64,000 nt of DNA from the NCBI RefSeq assembly GCF_010389155.1, contig NC_057768.1:43503633-43567632 (forward strand), written 5' to 3'. The position numbers and the translations under genes are program-made. Positions 21,637-33,785 of this stretch are shown piece after piece. The stretch is from Erigeron canadensis (Eukaryota > Streptophyta > Magnoliopsida > Asterales > Asteraceae). The notes beneath the pieces were generated by a model. That model was given only the letters and a program-made list of their open reading frames with translations. It ran no database searches and had not been told where the DNA came from. Position 1 is the first letter of the stretch. Each line of letters opens with the position of its first letter.

Positions 21637-24600
21637 ATGGGAGGGAGAAGAAATAAATCTAATCAAGGTGCACATATAGTATTTTATATTAATAAATAAA
21701 GAATCCTTAATGACAAAAGTTGTTGAAAGGTAAGTGATCCCCGAGAATCTTGATACGATGCTTTAGAGTTAAATGGAGACAATGTTGATGATAAAGAGAA
21801 ATATAGAGTTGACTAACAACATATAGGGTATTTAAATTTCTAAGTTTAGACAATGGTGGAATTGTGGAATCAGTTGATAAAGTATGTTTTCTATACTAGT
21901 AGCAAATTTTGGTTAAAGTTATAGATTCAAAAGATGAATGGAAGTCAGGGGCTATTAGCAGGTTCTTATTATAAAATATGCGAAATTGTATTCCACATAG
22001 CATTATTTAGGAAATTTTTTTCACTAGGTGACAGTTATTACCTTAAAGAAAATATCTTAAGTAATTTATCTGAATTTCGAGGTACTATGAATGTAATTTA
22101 CATTGAATCTCCTGCTACAGGCACTCGGAAATGTGCAAACTCTGCTACAGATATTGACAATGATACAGATGCAGAGATTTGTACAAGTGCAAGGGCTCTA
22201 CCCCTACCCAGGAATTTGAATCTCTTCTTAGAGCAGTTATATGAGAAAAGGTGTAATTAAAAAACTATTTAGTCTTAGTGTTTGTGTTTTTGATGCATTA
22301 CTATTGATGTACAACAAAATTAAGCTTGGATTTATTATTCTTCTGTTTAGGGGGTCGACAAGGGAGGCTGCACTTTCTTCAATTATCCAGATATCTAGTC
22401 TTGGTTATCACTATAAGTTCTTTGAAAAGAAGTCAGTTATTCGTTTAGCTATTTAATTTTGGTTCCTTAAATTGTAACTTTGAATTACCGTACGTGTTCC
22501 TTGACTGAAAAAATGTTTCTTCCTTTTATTTTTTCAGCTTCACTGAGTTACTTTACCAGTTCTTGAAATCTTTTACAAGGGGTTCAGTCAAAGAGAGTTG
22601 TTTGGCTATTGAGGCACTAGGTAGTTTGCTCAGTTCAATTTAAATGTTTTGCACTTCCTCTACATACACTTTGCAAAATAACTCTTTCTTCTCCCAGGAT
22701 TACTAGCCATCACTGTTGGCTGTGGGGACTATGGTCATGAACTATATAAAGAATCAGCCCCGGTTCTCTCAGAAGCTCTCAAAACCGAGTCTCAGTCGAA
22801 GAAGTTAAAATTAGTAAGTCCTTACCAAAGTTGTTTGTATATTTAATTATTTATCATGAGTTATGAAGTCTGGCGTACATACTTACAGAAAAGCTCAGTC
22901 TTTATTTTACCTATTTGGATTATTGATAAGGCTTCTGTTGTAGATCTTGGATAGTTTGGCTATCATCACCTTCGTTGGGGGAAATGAATTAGAAGAGACA
23001 GAAAGATCAATGCAAAGTATTTGGGATTTCATGCATTCAAAAGCCAATCTCAAGGCATGTTCCTGAAATATTATGGAAACTCTGGGCAATTCAATTGTTT
23101 ATGTATATTTGTGAAAATAGTGCTATTATGGAATTGGCTAATTGTATTCTGGCTTGGAAACAGGAAGCCCAGAGTGTGGCTATTTTCTCTTGGTCACTCC
23201 TTCTAAGTACCATGGATATCTGGAGTCTTGGCTACAAACTTTGGCGCGGGTAATTTATAATATTGTATCTGTGCTTTTCTCGCTAGAAGGGGTTGGGATG
23301 GGTTGCCCACTGACCTTTATTAATTCACATTTATATAATATGAAAGATATGATCGTAGAAACTAATATGTTACAGAAACAATTTATTTTCTCATGATGAT
23401 TATTATTATGATCTTGGTGACTTTATACATTGTGGGTGGGTAGGCTTTGGAAACTTTCAATCTTTTGATCCGTTTCCATTTTAGTTCAGTGTTTTTGAAT
23501 TCATAACTGTTCAGCGTAAATAAACTTCTCTTTATTTAGTACAGGGCGATCCCTTTCTTTGAGAAACTACTAGCAGCAGATCACGAATCCACTCTAATTG
23601 GAGCTAGGCAAGCACTGGCACTAATTCATGAACTAGGGTCCCTTGAGAAATTTGAAGCTGACAATCCAGAAAAGGAGGAGATGAATGCTGAGAAAACATT
23701 GAAGGTAATTCTGTGATCTCCAATTATATGATAGAGATGGTAAAATAGATATATTAGTTTATTATTTTAAACACTTTTTTGTCCACCTTTTTTTTTCTGC
23801 TGTCGAGTTTTATTATAGATATTTTGAGTTAAATATGATTAGAAACCATAATGAAGTAGATAATAACAAGTAACAACAATACTATATGATTAGCATGAAT
23901 GAGCAATTTAGCATTAAAAGTACACTCTGGGTGATTTTTGACATTTTCCTGCCAATCCGCCATAGTCCTAGTTAGAAATTAAAGTATCTCCAACTGACCC
24001 ACCGACGAGTAAATGGGTCGAAGTTGCCGCATATATAGTATGCTACACGCCTATACTCCATTTAAGGGATTAGGCTCCATGGTAATATGTATTATGCGTG
24101 ACTTGTAGGATGAATGTGTTCCGGAAATTCCAGTAAATATTGATAAACGAGTATTGAAAGTCAGCACGACAGCTCAACAAATCCAGGTATATTTCTTTAC
24201 ATTAGAGATCAACTTTTTAAGTAATGTTTTAAAAATGATTTAACGCATGCTATTTCTTTCAGTCTATGATTATTTCTTTTATGTGTATCTTATGTAGCTA
24301 AATTTTATGAAGCGGTTGCTTGGTTCTGGTTTTGTTGTGCACATGAAGGTTGCATTTCCTATAACTTGTATAATCTATCTTTTGATTGATTCTTTTACGT
24401 TTATTGGCATAATTTACTGAATGTATAAAATAGGAAAATGTATTTCTGCATGATGTTTTCGATTTCAAACCAGTAAGACGGCAACCAGGCAAAGAACTGT
24501 ATCTGGCTGAACGTGATGAGGTTAGTTCTTCCCCCCCTCTTCCCCTTTCCTATTTACAAAGATCCTTTAGCTCATAATGTTCCCATTTGTAGATCTCTAT

Positions 24601-25193
24601 CAATCTTTTTGTTCCTGACGTAAAAAAAGAAGAAAACTTCCAGGTACATTTTCCGTTTGAATAGCACTAAACATTTACGTGTTACCCAACCTGCTCATTT
24701 CTATATTTCAACTCATCCTGTTGTGGAGTAGTGGAACTGTGCTAACCTTTAGGTATTAAACTGCAGCGTATTCACAAGTCACAAAATTCGGTTTTTGTGA
24801 AAGCAAGAACACAGATAAGAAACAAAAATCGCGATATTAAAGGTAGTTCTTGTCCTAAACTTGTTACCTGAAAATTTCCTAACATAGGTAGAAAAGCAGA
24901 AAGAAAGTAAAAGCCAGTATGCTATTTTAGTAGTGCCTTAATGTAACAGTTTGTTTTGGTAATGCAAACTCAATAGATTGCCATTGCCTCACATCATTCT
25001 GGACTGCAAAATTATTATCTAATGGGAATTATCATTATTCATGTTTCCTAGGAAGAGAAAAGAAAAAAGCATTTGGAAAACTGGCAAAATCAAATTTATT
25101 TACTGATTAATCCTGTATTAAATTTATTTTTTGTTTATGTACTCGTATTTTTTTTTGTCTGTAGGGGAGGAGCAATGGTGTTCTGAAGATTGA
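21637..25193 (+). CDS. IFRD-family protein (apparent +1 frameshift)
   Basis: The encoded protein resembles plant interferon-related developmental regulator (IFRD) proteins, ARM-like proteins of incompletely known, probably nuclear, function. Exons: 21637-21667, 22121-22250, 22351-22431, 22538-22620, 22698-22813, 22943-23054, 23164-23249, 23545-23704, 24109-24186, 24298-24348, 24434-24520, 24593-24643, 24767-24842, 25165-25193. Recognisable parts include GSTREAALSS, TFVGGNE and the C-terminal VFVKARTQIRNKNRD. Exon 6 has a run of six G (22976-22981). As read, the frame meets TGA at 22985-22987 after about 161 residues, whereas one G fewer would keep every later junction in phase (about 389 residues). 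Intron 6 starts with GC. The first and last exons are the least certain. It is either a sequence error or a recent null allele. Confidence 0.75.
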
Positions 25194-27181
25194 TGATGAG
25201 CGTGACAGATTTTGCTGCTTTGATTTTTGTAGGATTAGTTTATACCATTTCATTTATTAACTTGGTATAAAAAATATTATTATTTATTTTAGAAAAAATA
25301 AAACGAGGACCAAATCAGGGCGCCTTTTATATAATTTCATTTATTTACTTGGTAAAAGTTTCTTTTGAATTTGCTGGCCTTTTTCCTTTTTACCGAAGTC
25401 TCAAGCAGAACTAGTCTACGTAGGGTGTGTGTGTCAAGTAGCCGGAGGTATTAACTCGAGCTGGGACTTGTTTAAGCTTTTGTTTAGAGTTGGGAGATAG
25501 AGTTTTTGCTAGTATAAAAGCGTTACACAAACTAACTGGTTGCCTAAATGGGGCTGGGACTAGGGCTGAAAATTATAAATGTAAAATGACATAAAAGGAT
25601 AACAGTAAAGATCAATTTTTAAGAGGTATTTATGTTACCAAAAATTCTAGCTACTTTTTAAAAGCTTTTTCTAAAAGGCTTTTATACCTTCTTACACATT
25701 TTTTACAAATAAAAAAGCTTTTGAAAGTACACCTTTATGGATGCTCTTAGAAAACTTTTGGTTTAAGAGTTTGTTTTTTTGCCAAAAGCAATTAAATTTT
25801 AAAATGCCAAATAAAGCTTTGTCATTTAGAATTTTAGCCTCGGCTTGGTGTTGCCACTGCAATAACGAACACTAAGTAGGGGTTACCGAACAAAGCTAAG
25901 CGTGAATTTATCTAAGCTTTGGCTTGTTTGAGCTGAACTCAACCTGTGTATTAAAACATTTATAAAATGGGTTTATTATAGTATCATGGGTTAACGATTT
26001 TTTAATCGTTTAAGATTTAACTTATTTAATCTTCCAAGGTCTTTTGCAATGACTTAAGCTTGCTAAGTTCTAAATCTTTTTTGAAAACTTAACAATCCGC
26101 GCCGACGCCAACAATTGTTTTCGGTTGAAACCGAAGAGGTCTTCAGTTGTAACATACTGAAAAGCAAAGACATGAGAAAGGGGCCGAGGAAGAACCTGAG
26201 ATCATGAAGTAACATCATCGACAATCCTTCTTTTCTTGCATTGTCAATTGGGAACGGTTTAAAATGTGTGTGTATATGTGTTTAAAAGTGAAGAGGTTTT
26301 ATCATCGACAGTGTGTCGGTTTAGAAGTGTTGATGTGACATGACTGATGAATGAAGTGAAAATCGTATTGTTGGGAGCGGTTGGAGAAGACCTTTAATCT
26401 TTATACTTATATACATACATTTTTATCGATAAACTTAATCTTCTAGGCTGATTTTACCTTTTATAGAAAAGTAAAAGTAATTTTTTTTTAAACAATGAGT
26501 TAGTAATTAGTTAGCAATTAGCATTTGAGACACCACAATGACATCCAATTTGGAAGTATGCGAAACTCGAGTCACGCATGCCTAAGATGAAATGAGAATA
26601 ATCAAAATGATTTGTAACATCTTTCTTAAAGATTATTATGTTTTAAAAAAACATTTTTAAGGTGACGACAGTAGCAAGACACCTTGAAAGATTTCAAAAG
26701 GTGTTCAAATACTCAATTTCATATTTATTTTGAATTTTGGTTTTTCAGTTTCGTATCACACGGTTCGAATCATTTTTTTGATTTTTTGGTTCATTTCTTA
26801 CACCCTATATAATATGATAGATCTTATACTAAAACTATTTCCTTTCTTTTTTTCTTATTCATCCTTTAAAGTCTTTTCCTTTTTATCTTAGATAAAACTA
26901 AAAAACAAACATAAAAATTTAATGAAAAAATGATAAAAGTAAAAACAGCTTATCAACAAAAATAAAAAATAAAAAATACATGGTCAATTTTTATACACCA
27001 CCACCACCCATAGATGGGAATAAAATAGAAATGTTGCGAGCACGGCTCAAACTACAACTAGTAATTTGGAAGTTTTCAGTTTTGGAATCAATAAAACATT
27101 ATTAAAAAAACTAATAATAATAATAATCCATATTTATTTATTAAAATTTATACTGTAGTAATAGTAATTTTATATTGTAGT
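25194..27181. other. Intergenic between IFRD and DUF1350 genes
   Basis: The left part is the 3' flank of the IFRD gene. The rest is AT-rich with homopolymer tracts. No exon-like stretch or RNA gene is seen. Confidence 0.5.
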
Positions 27182-27768
27182 GTGTCTCTCTCTGACTCTC
27201 AGCTTCTTTTTGCTCCTCCTCTTCCCCCGGTGAGTTATTTTTCTTTCTTTCTTGCCACTTTCTTTCTATTTTGTTCTACTCATCCGTTGGTTTCCCCATT
27301 TATGTACGAGTATTTATTTATTTATTATTATGATTATTATAAGTTAAGTGATTCTTCTAACCCGAATTTTTTATATATGTTATTACTAGTTTTATTATTA
27401 TAATGAATTCCTTTTATTTATTTATATCTTTTCCTTGTTTGTATATTTGTCATGTTAAATCTATAATAAAAGACAGATATCTACAGTTTTGATTTTCAGT
27501 AAACAATTACCACTAAACTAAAAACTGTTGGATAGGAGTTGCAGATAATATCCAGAAAGTTTTTCAATGAAAACAGAAGACATGTTTAAATTAAAACTTT
27601 TGTGCAAATTTAACTTGCTCTCGTTTACTTATAACTAAAAAAGACGAAAACTTGGGATGGTTTTGGCAGGAAAAAATTAAAATTTTCTGAAACTAAATGC
27701 ACCGTTTATTTTGTGTATGATCGTATTTGAGATTAATTGATTGATTGATTGTGAAATAGTTGATAGGC
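27182..27768 (+). promoter_or_regulatory. 5' UTR exon and leader intron of the DUF1350 gene
   Basis: A TCTC-rich leader (about 27182-27229) ends in CCCCCG followed by GTGAGT. An acceptor GAAATAG ends at 27759, ten bases before the ATG at 27769. A 530-bp 5' UTR intron is therefore likely. Confidence 0.5.
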
Positions 27769-30700
27769 ATGGCCAGTTCGTTACGGATACCGCATTGGCA
27801 ATTTAGCTCCCCACCACAAGTTGTTGAGTCTAGACTGTGCCCCAATAATCATTTTGGTATTCATCATCATCTCCAACATCATCCACAGTCATCTGTTGTC
27901 AGTTTTCGTAAATTCGATAGCTTTAAGGTAATATGTCGTGATTCCAACGGCCAGCAAAGCAACACCAACCAACCCCAACAAACTGGCATACAGATTTACA
28001 GAGACATTGAGAGGTCAGAAAATATTCTGCTCATTTGAAACTAAATGTAATTTATTATACGCTCCTAGTGTAGGTTTATAGTGAGTAGTTTTTATCATAT
28101 GATGTATAACATGTGCTAATTATGTAGGCCGTATGAGTTAAGTAGTTCACGATAATCATAGATATCTCGTGTATCTTATAGGTTACTAACTGAGACTGTA
28201 CGGCAATCTCAAGGTGGTGGGTGGGGTGGTTCAAGAGATTGGCAAGAAGTTGAGGTATTGCATACTATAAGCATTCTACTTTTAGTTCCAGTGGATGTTT
28301 TCTCATTGTTTATTTACACTGCACTCTAGATTAATTATAAACAACCATTTGTAGTGATAGCTCTTGATCACATATAAGGTCTATGATTTAATATAATTTA
28401 TGCAATTTCAGGGAGCCTGGGTATTGAGACCTAGAAATTTAAAGCCAGTGGCTGTTGTGCATTTTATTGGTGGCATTTTTGTTGGGGCAGCCCCTCAGCT
28501 CACCTATCGTTTGTTTCTTGAGCGCCTTTCAGAGAAGTAAGTGATCTTATATGGTTACATGTCTATATGAATGCGCTGGTGCTTAAATTCTTATAAAATG
28601 TTTCTTTCTGTTGCTGTCTAGGGGTGTATTAGTGATAGCAACACCTTATGCTAGTGGCTTTGATCACTTCTTCATTGCAGATGAAGTCCAGTTTAAATTC
28701 GACAGGTGTCTTAGATATCTGGATGAAACAGTGAGTTTTAGACAGTCATTTACAGAAATTTGTTGGTTAATGTAATGTGTTATTGCATATGGAAGGAAGG
28801 AACCAACTTTGGTCTGATTTTTGTTTGTGTAACCTTCTTATGTCGCCCGTTAATACTCCAAAACTTTCAAACCTACTTTAAAAATCTTCAATTCAAAGTA
28901 ATTCGTGACTTGGCCAATAATATTTTATAAATTTTAGCTAGTTATTTTTTTCCTGGCGTGGCAACCAAAGTATTGGTTACCTGCTGACAAGATTGAAGAT
29001 TGCCTTTAACTTAAACTTTTTTTAATTTACGTACCTATTTATGGGTGACAACAAAAAGGGTCAATTTTAATTGTGCAATGACCTTATATGAAGTCTCTTT
29101 CTATTTGTTTTCGTACTGAAACGAAGTTGGTCTGTATATAGGTTCGTGATCTTCCATCTTTTGGAATTGGACATTCTTTAGGATCTGTCATCCACCTTTT
29201 GATTGGTATCTGTCTTTTTTCAAGTTTCAAGTAGTACTTTGTCTTTTTTAGATTCCGTGATGAGAAATGAAGTTTTTGTTAGACAGGTTCTAGGTATGCT
29301 GTGCAGAGGTGTGGTAACATATATATGGCATTTAATAACAAGGTATAGCCATTTCTCTTCCATCATTCGCTTGTAGTGTGTTTGTAACTTGTAAGTGAGT
29401 GATTGTGTGTTGGTAGCACTCGTTTGAACGGCATAAGAATCAATTACCATGTATTAGATAAGTAGTATTTCTACTGATGTTTCAGGATGCCAGCCTGGCG
29501 GTCCCGTTATTCTCACCTGTTCTTTTACCAATGGCACAAAGCATTGGACCAATCTTGTCACAGATTGCATCTTCACCAACAATCCGTATGGGGGTAAGTA
29601 ATAATACTTTAGAATTCCTCTGATGATTGATTAACTTTTGCTGCATCCCTTTACTTGGAGTATGTCATTATTATTTACTACTCATATTTTAGATAATTTA
29701 AGTACATACAATTTGTATCCCTTCCTTTCCACCACTTAATGAGTATGACTCTTCTGCATTCAACTGTTTTTCCATTTCTAATATATGCAGGCTGAGATGA
29801 CTCTGAAAAACTTAGAGAACCTTCCTCCCATTATGAAGCAAGTTATACCTCTGGTGGAACAACTTCCTCCATTGTACATGGACTTGGCTAATGGAAGAGA
29901 AAATTTCTCTCCGAAACCAGAAGAAACTCGTAGACTAGTACGTAAAGCTGCTATTGTTGTCTGTGCACACATATGATTCATTTATAATAGATAAATTTAC
30001 ATGATTGTTGATATTGATCTATATGTCCAGATAAAATCGTACTATGGAATCTCAAGGAATCTTCTAGTCAAATTCAAAGATGATACAATTGATGAAACCG
30101 CTGTCCTAGCTCAGGTGCTTAGCTCAGAGGCTGCCATTAGTTCAGTGCTGGATATGTCAATTCGTTCTCTGCCTGGGGATCATGGACTTCCTCTACAGCA
30201 GGTATATTCATACTTCCGAGCAAGGTGGTCATCTAGGCAGGGCAAGTGGATGGATGGGTAATAGGTCAAAATAGGACATGTTTTGTACTGGTGAAACATG
30301 CAGGGTTGGGTTGACTCAAAAACACTTTGTGCCCACTTATAATTTAGTTTATTTTCAACTCATTTGACTCGTTCAACCTATTCGACCAGTTCCTCTTTGA
30401 GTCAATTTATTGACCCTTTTGAGATAAATCACAATCTAAATTGACCCATTCATAAGCAAATAGGCGGAAGTTTTCACGTCGATTTCTGAGATAAGCGTTC
30501 AATATTAACAAAAACTACATTTGTTTGTATTCATCAGGCTTTACCAGATGTTCCGCCAGGGATGATAGATGCTGTAAACCGCAGTGGAGAGTTTTGGGCA
30601 AATTTGACAGCAGGTACACCATTAGAAACGGTTGCCAAAGAAGTAAGCAATTCATTAGGAGTAGACTCTACAGTTCTTCGTGCAGATCTTTCGAAGGAAT

Positions 30701-30771
30701 TCGATTTGCTAGTGGATACTATTTCCTCTTGGATAATTACAAATGCTGGTACGAGACTTTTGAAGCCATAA
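27769..30771 (+). CDS. DUF1350 family alpha/beta hydrolase, plastid-type
   Basis: Ten exons join in frame: 27769-28013, 28182-28254, 28412-28536, 28622-28730, 29142-29205, 29287-29342, 29486-29593, 29791-29937, 30031-30201, 30538-30771, giving 443 residues. All introns are GT-AG. Residues 1 to about 60 are rich in Ser, His and Arg and poor in acidic residues, like a chloroplast transit peptide. The core begins near VVHFIGGIFVGAAPQ. GHSLG at about 194-198 matches the nucleophile elbow of alpha/beta hydrolases (Ser 196). The family (Arabidopsis At5g47860-like) occurs in plants and cyanobacteria, and its substrate is unknown. In Arabidopsis its neighbour is RAD52-2, as here apart from ASHR2 between them. 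Confidence 0.92.
30236..30480. repeat. Dispersed intronic repeat, copy 2 (DUF1350 intron 9)
   Basis: It starts like GGGTAATAGGTCAAAATAGG and ends near TTGACCCATTCATAAGCAAA. This end resembles copy 1 at 8398-8685 and a degenerate form in MCM2 intron 13. It contains no coding sequence. Confidence 0.5.
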
Positions 30772-32594
30772 GAAGGCACCATTATCACGCGTTAATACAA
30801 ATATGTTGCCAAAAACAAAAAAGAGTACACATCGGGTATGTATGATCAATGATTATGCGACTTGTAATTACATGACTAGCGATTAGATTTGCATCACCAA
30901 TCTATACATCAATACATATACTGATAACTATACATGTAGGTTTGTAAATGCATATTGGAACTAATGCGAAGATACATTTAGGAAATTGGTGTTGTATTGC
31001 AATGATCGAGGTATAATTAACATGTCATGCGTCACATAAATCTCACTGTTATTGATTAGGTGCGTAATAAGAGGCTTTGACCTGTAAATCTGTAATGAGG
31101 ATATCATTGGTTCAAGTTTCACATGATACAAAAAATAAGGTGGTTCATGTTGGGCCTATAAAAATAAGGTTTTCCATGTTAGGTCATTGTCCAAACAAGT
31201 GTCAACATCAAACTTACAAACATATGAACATACAAATATAAACAAGCTTGATAGATCCATCTCACAAATGACACCTTCATCTAGGCGAGACTTGCAATGA
31301 TGTAGAAGTGAAATCATCTTTGTAAGAAGAATCTTTGTCATAAGGCATAGCATATAAACAAACTGAACGGTATCTCTTGAATTGGTTTCAGTTGCTCTGT
31401 TGGGCATCTCCTTTTTTACTGGTGTAACTATTAGGTTGTACTTGTTATTTTAAACATGTTACCTGTCTTAATGTTCTAAAAACTTTATTAAAACATTGAA
31501 CTTGTTTGTGTTTCACCAAAAGGATCGATCTTCATGCAAACCCAAATCAGCTATACGTGTAAAAGAGTCAAAATCAGATCTAAAATCATCCAACTTAGAA
31601 CTAAAAGCAACAAAAACATACGCAAATTTAGAATTGAAGATGAAAAAAATGAAATAAAGTTTACAATCAAGGAAGAAAAAAGAAGACAAGAAGGTACCGG
31701 TGGTGGTAGTTAGTGGCAGCCGGCAATTCTGTGGTGGTGGTAGAAGGGTGTGCGGCTGGCTTAGTGGTGGTCGGCAGTAGCAGTTGAGGTATGGTCAACA
31801 GCGGTTTAGCGGTGGTTGGCAGGATCTGGTAGAGTATGGGAGAGGGAGGGAGAACGGGTGGAAAGAGGAAGGATGTGAAATGGATGTGTTTTTGTGTCTC
31901 CAAGAATGAAAAACAAGTTTTCTAAGGTTTGTCAAACAAAAAAATCATGTTTGAAGATCTTATGCTTTTTTCAAACAAACCATCTTCAATAGAAATATCT
32001 ACCAGTCCACAAACACAAGAACTAATAAGATTAGCAACAGTTCATAGGTGAGATTTTGTTGAGAGTTGTAAGTTATATCAAAACTCATAAATCATATGAT
32101 TTTATTGGTTTGATTCAGTAAAATTGCTCTTTTAAAACTATGTACTCATATATCATTTGAGTTGAATGGTCTCATCCGATTAATGAGTTTGCAATACAAC
32201 AATTTCACCGTATCAGAACAATCATCTAATTCTGTTCTTAATTTTCCAGCATAATGTGATTTAAAATAGACATATTGATACCCCCTCAAACATATGCATG
32301 TTGATCATAATGGCCCATCTAACCCGACTTATTGTCAATACATATCAACCCAAAATAAACCACGACCTAGTTCATCATGACATTATGACCTAAGAAAAGA
32401 ACTTATATGTAACACGACCTAGTTCATTATGTTTGGATGAACGAGTACTAAATAAAACTTATTATAAGTTATTGGAAGCATTCAAAACATGTAATCCCAA
32501 ATACAAAGGGCCATTCATCAACTACAGACTGGTCAAACACACCAAGACACAGATGAACTTAAATAAACCACGTCAAGTATCTAGTACTGCTTGA
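30772..32594. other. Intergenic between convergent DUF1350 and ASHR2 genes
   Basis: This holds the 3' flanks of both genes. Between about 31690 and 31870 there is a GGT/GGC-rich segment like the interior of the Helitron-like element at 18629. The open frame it creates is low-complexity Pro/Thr and not credible as a gene. Confidence 0.5.
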
Positions 32595-33785
32595 TCATAC
32601 CTGATCAAGTTTTCTAAAATTGCCACAAACATTACACTCCATTACAGAATGACTTGTGGCAACAGATGGAGGCAGGGGAGCCAACGTCCCCCAGCAATTC
32701 TTTCGATCACACATGTAATTCAAAAAGAAGTACGAGTGAGGAAACTCACCCTCATCCCCATTCAACACAACACTGCCATCTTGACCTTCCATTTCTTCAT
32801 CGACATCCTCATCCATAGTCGTTTCTTCCCCTTCATCCTTGCCATCATCACCGTCGTCCATCTCCACGCCGTCATCCTCACTATCAGACCAATTCGCCTC
32901 AACTTTACACCGATCACACTCACAAGCAAACCCGTACTCATCTTTCAACCTCTTTTGCCTCTCAGAATACTTCAAATTCACCGGAAAATAACTCAAACAA
33001 ATCTCCCTCCCTTCCACCACATCATGAATCATCCTAATACTAATCTCACTATTCTTACCCACATTCATTCCATCAGAAACATCAATGTAATCAAACCTGC
33101 AAGCATTAGGCAAACAATCATGGTTAAAAAAACTAGCCACAGGGTAAATCCCATACGCCCTAACCGACCTCTCTTCCCTCTCCTCATCAAACGGTTCCAT
33201 TAACCCGAACGCATTAACCTTATCTTTAGCCAACAAAGCACATGTCAACTCCAAACAGAAGCCAATTTCGGCCGGCATTGGTTTGCAGACCGACCCGATT
33301 AACGAATGCAGGAAATTTACAGTCTGGTCTGACTCTCCTCCACCTGATCCATCAAGAGACAGCAGTGTCTGAAACTTTGTTGGTGAAACAACTGCAAGAT
33401 TGTAAGCCGAAACAAGATACCGGGCTTGCAGTTGTGTATCAAAAGGAAGGCGGTTTTCGGAGAAGTATGGTTGGAGGTAAGATGTCATTTGGCAAACCCA
33501 GGGAGTGTGTGAAGTGGTTGAAGCAACTGCTTGGCAATTTGGGGTGCAGAATTGAGAGCTGCTGCAAGTTGGGCAAGAAATTTTTTGGGGGTGATTTGAG
33601 ATTTTTATGAAGCAATTTGAACAGTAAATGTTTTGGGGGTTAGTAGGGTGAAACGGAAGGGCGGAGTAGAGGATGATTGGTGAGTCTTTGAGGATGACTT
33701 CGCCGGCTTTTAAGGGGCGGAGAGCCACCATTGATCTTCCTCTTCCAGGGATTTCAATCATGCTTATGGCGGCCGGTGTTTCCAT
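32595..33785 (-). CDS. ASHR2: SET-domain protein ASHR2-like (SMYD-type methyltransferase)
   Basis: A single exon encodes 396 residues, close to the 398 of Arabidopsis ASHR2. The SET fold is split in the SMYD manner. The N-terminal part has GRGRSMVALRPLKAGE (about 14-29). A Cys-rich MYND-like insert follows (C55, C58, C71, C74, C80, C84). The main SET core carries FFNHDCLPNACRF (about 219-231) with the NH..PN cofactor motif. The post-SET cysteines are in CECDRC (288-293). An acidic tract (about 300-345) and a C-terminal Cys pair follow. Such proteins transfer methyl groups from S-adenosylmethionine to lysines; the target of ASHR2 is not firmly known. It is convergent with the DUF1350 gene and divergent from RAD52-2. 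The start is the first ATG of the frame. Confidence 0.92.
   Translation of the reverse strand: METPAAISMIEIPGRGRSMVALRPLKAGEVILKDSPIILYSALPFHPTNPQNIYCSNCFIKISNHPQKISCPTCSSSQFCTPNCQAVASTTSHTPWVCQMTSYLQPYFSENRLPFDTQLQARYLVSAYNLAVVSPTKFQTLLSLDGSGGGESDQTVNFLHSLIGSVCKPMPAEIGFCLELTCALLAKDKVNAFGLMEPFDEEREERSVRAYGIYPVASFFNHDCLPNACRFDYIDVSDGMNVGKNSEISIRMIHDVVEGREICLSYFPVNLKYSERQKRLKDEYGFACECDRCKVEANWSDSEDDGVEMDDGDDGKDEGEETTMDEDVDEEMEGQDGSVVLNGDEGEFPHSYFFLNYMCDRKNCWGTLAPLPPSVATSHSVMECNVCGNFRKLDQV

Noticed and set aside
31667..31903. Minus-strand Pro/Thr-rich open frame
   Set aside because: Low-complexity translation of a GGT-rich repeat; no homology and no exon structure.
32649..33610. Plus-strand open frames opposite ASHR2
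   Set aside because: Antisense shadows of an intact 396-residue SET protein; composition is biased and no domain is seen.
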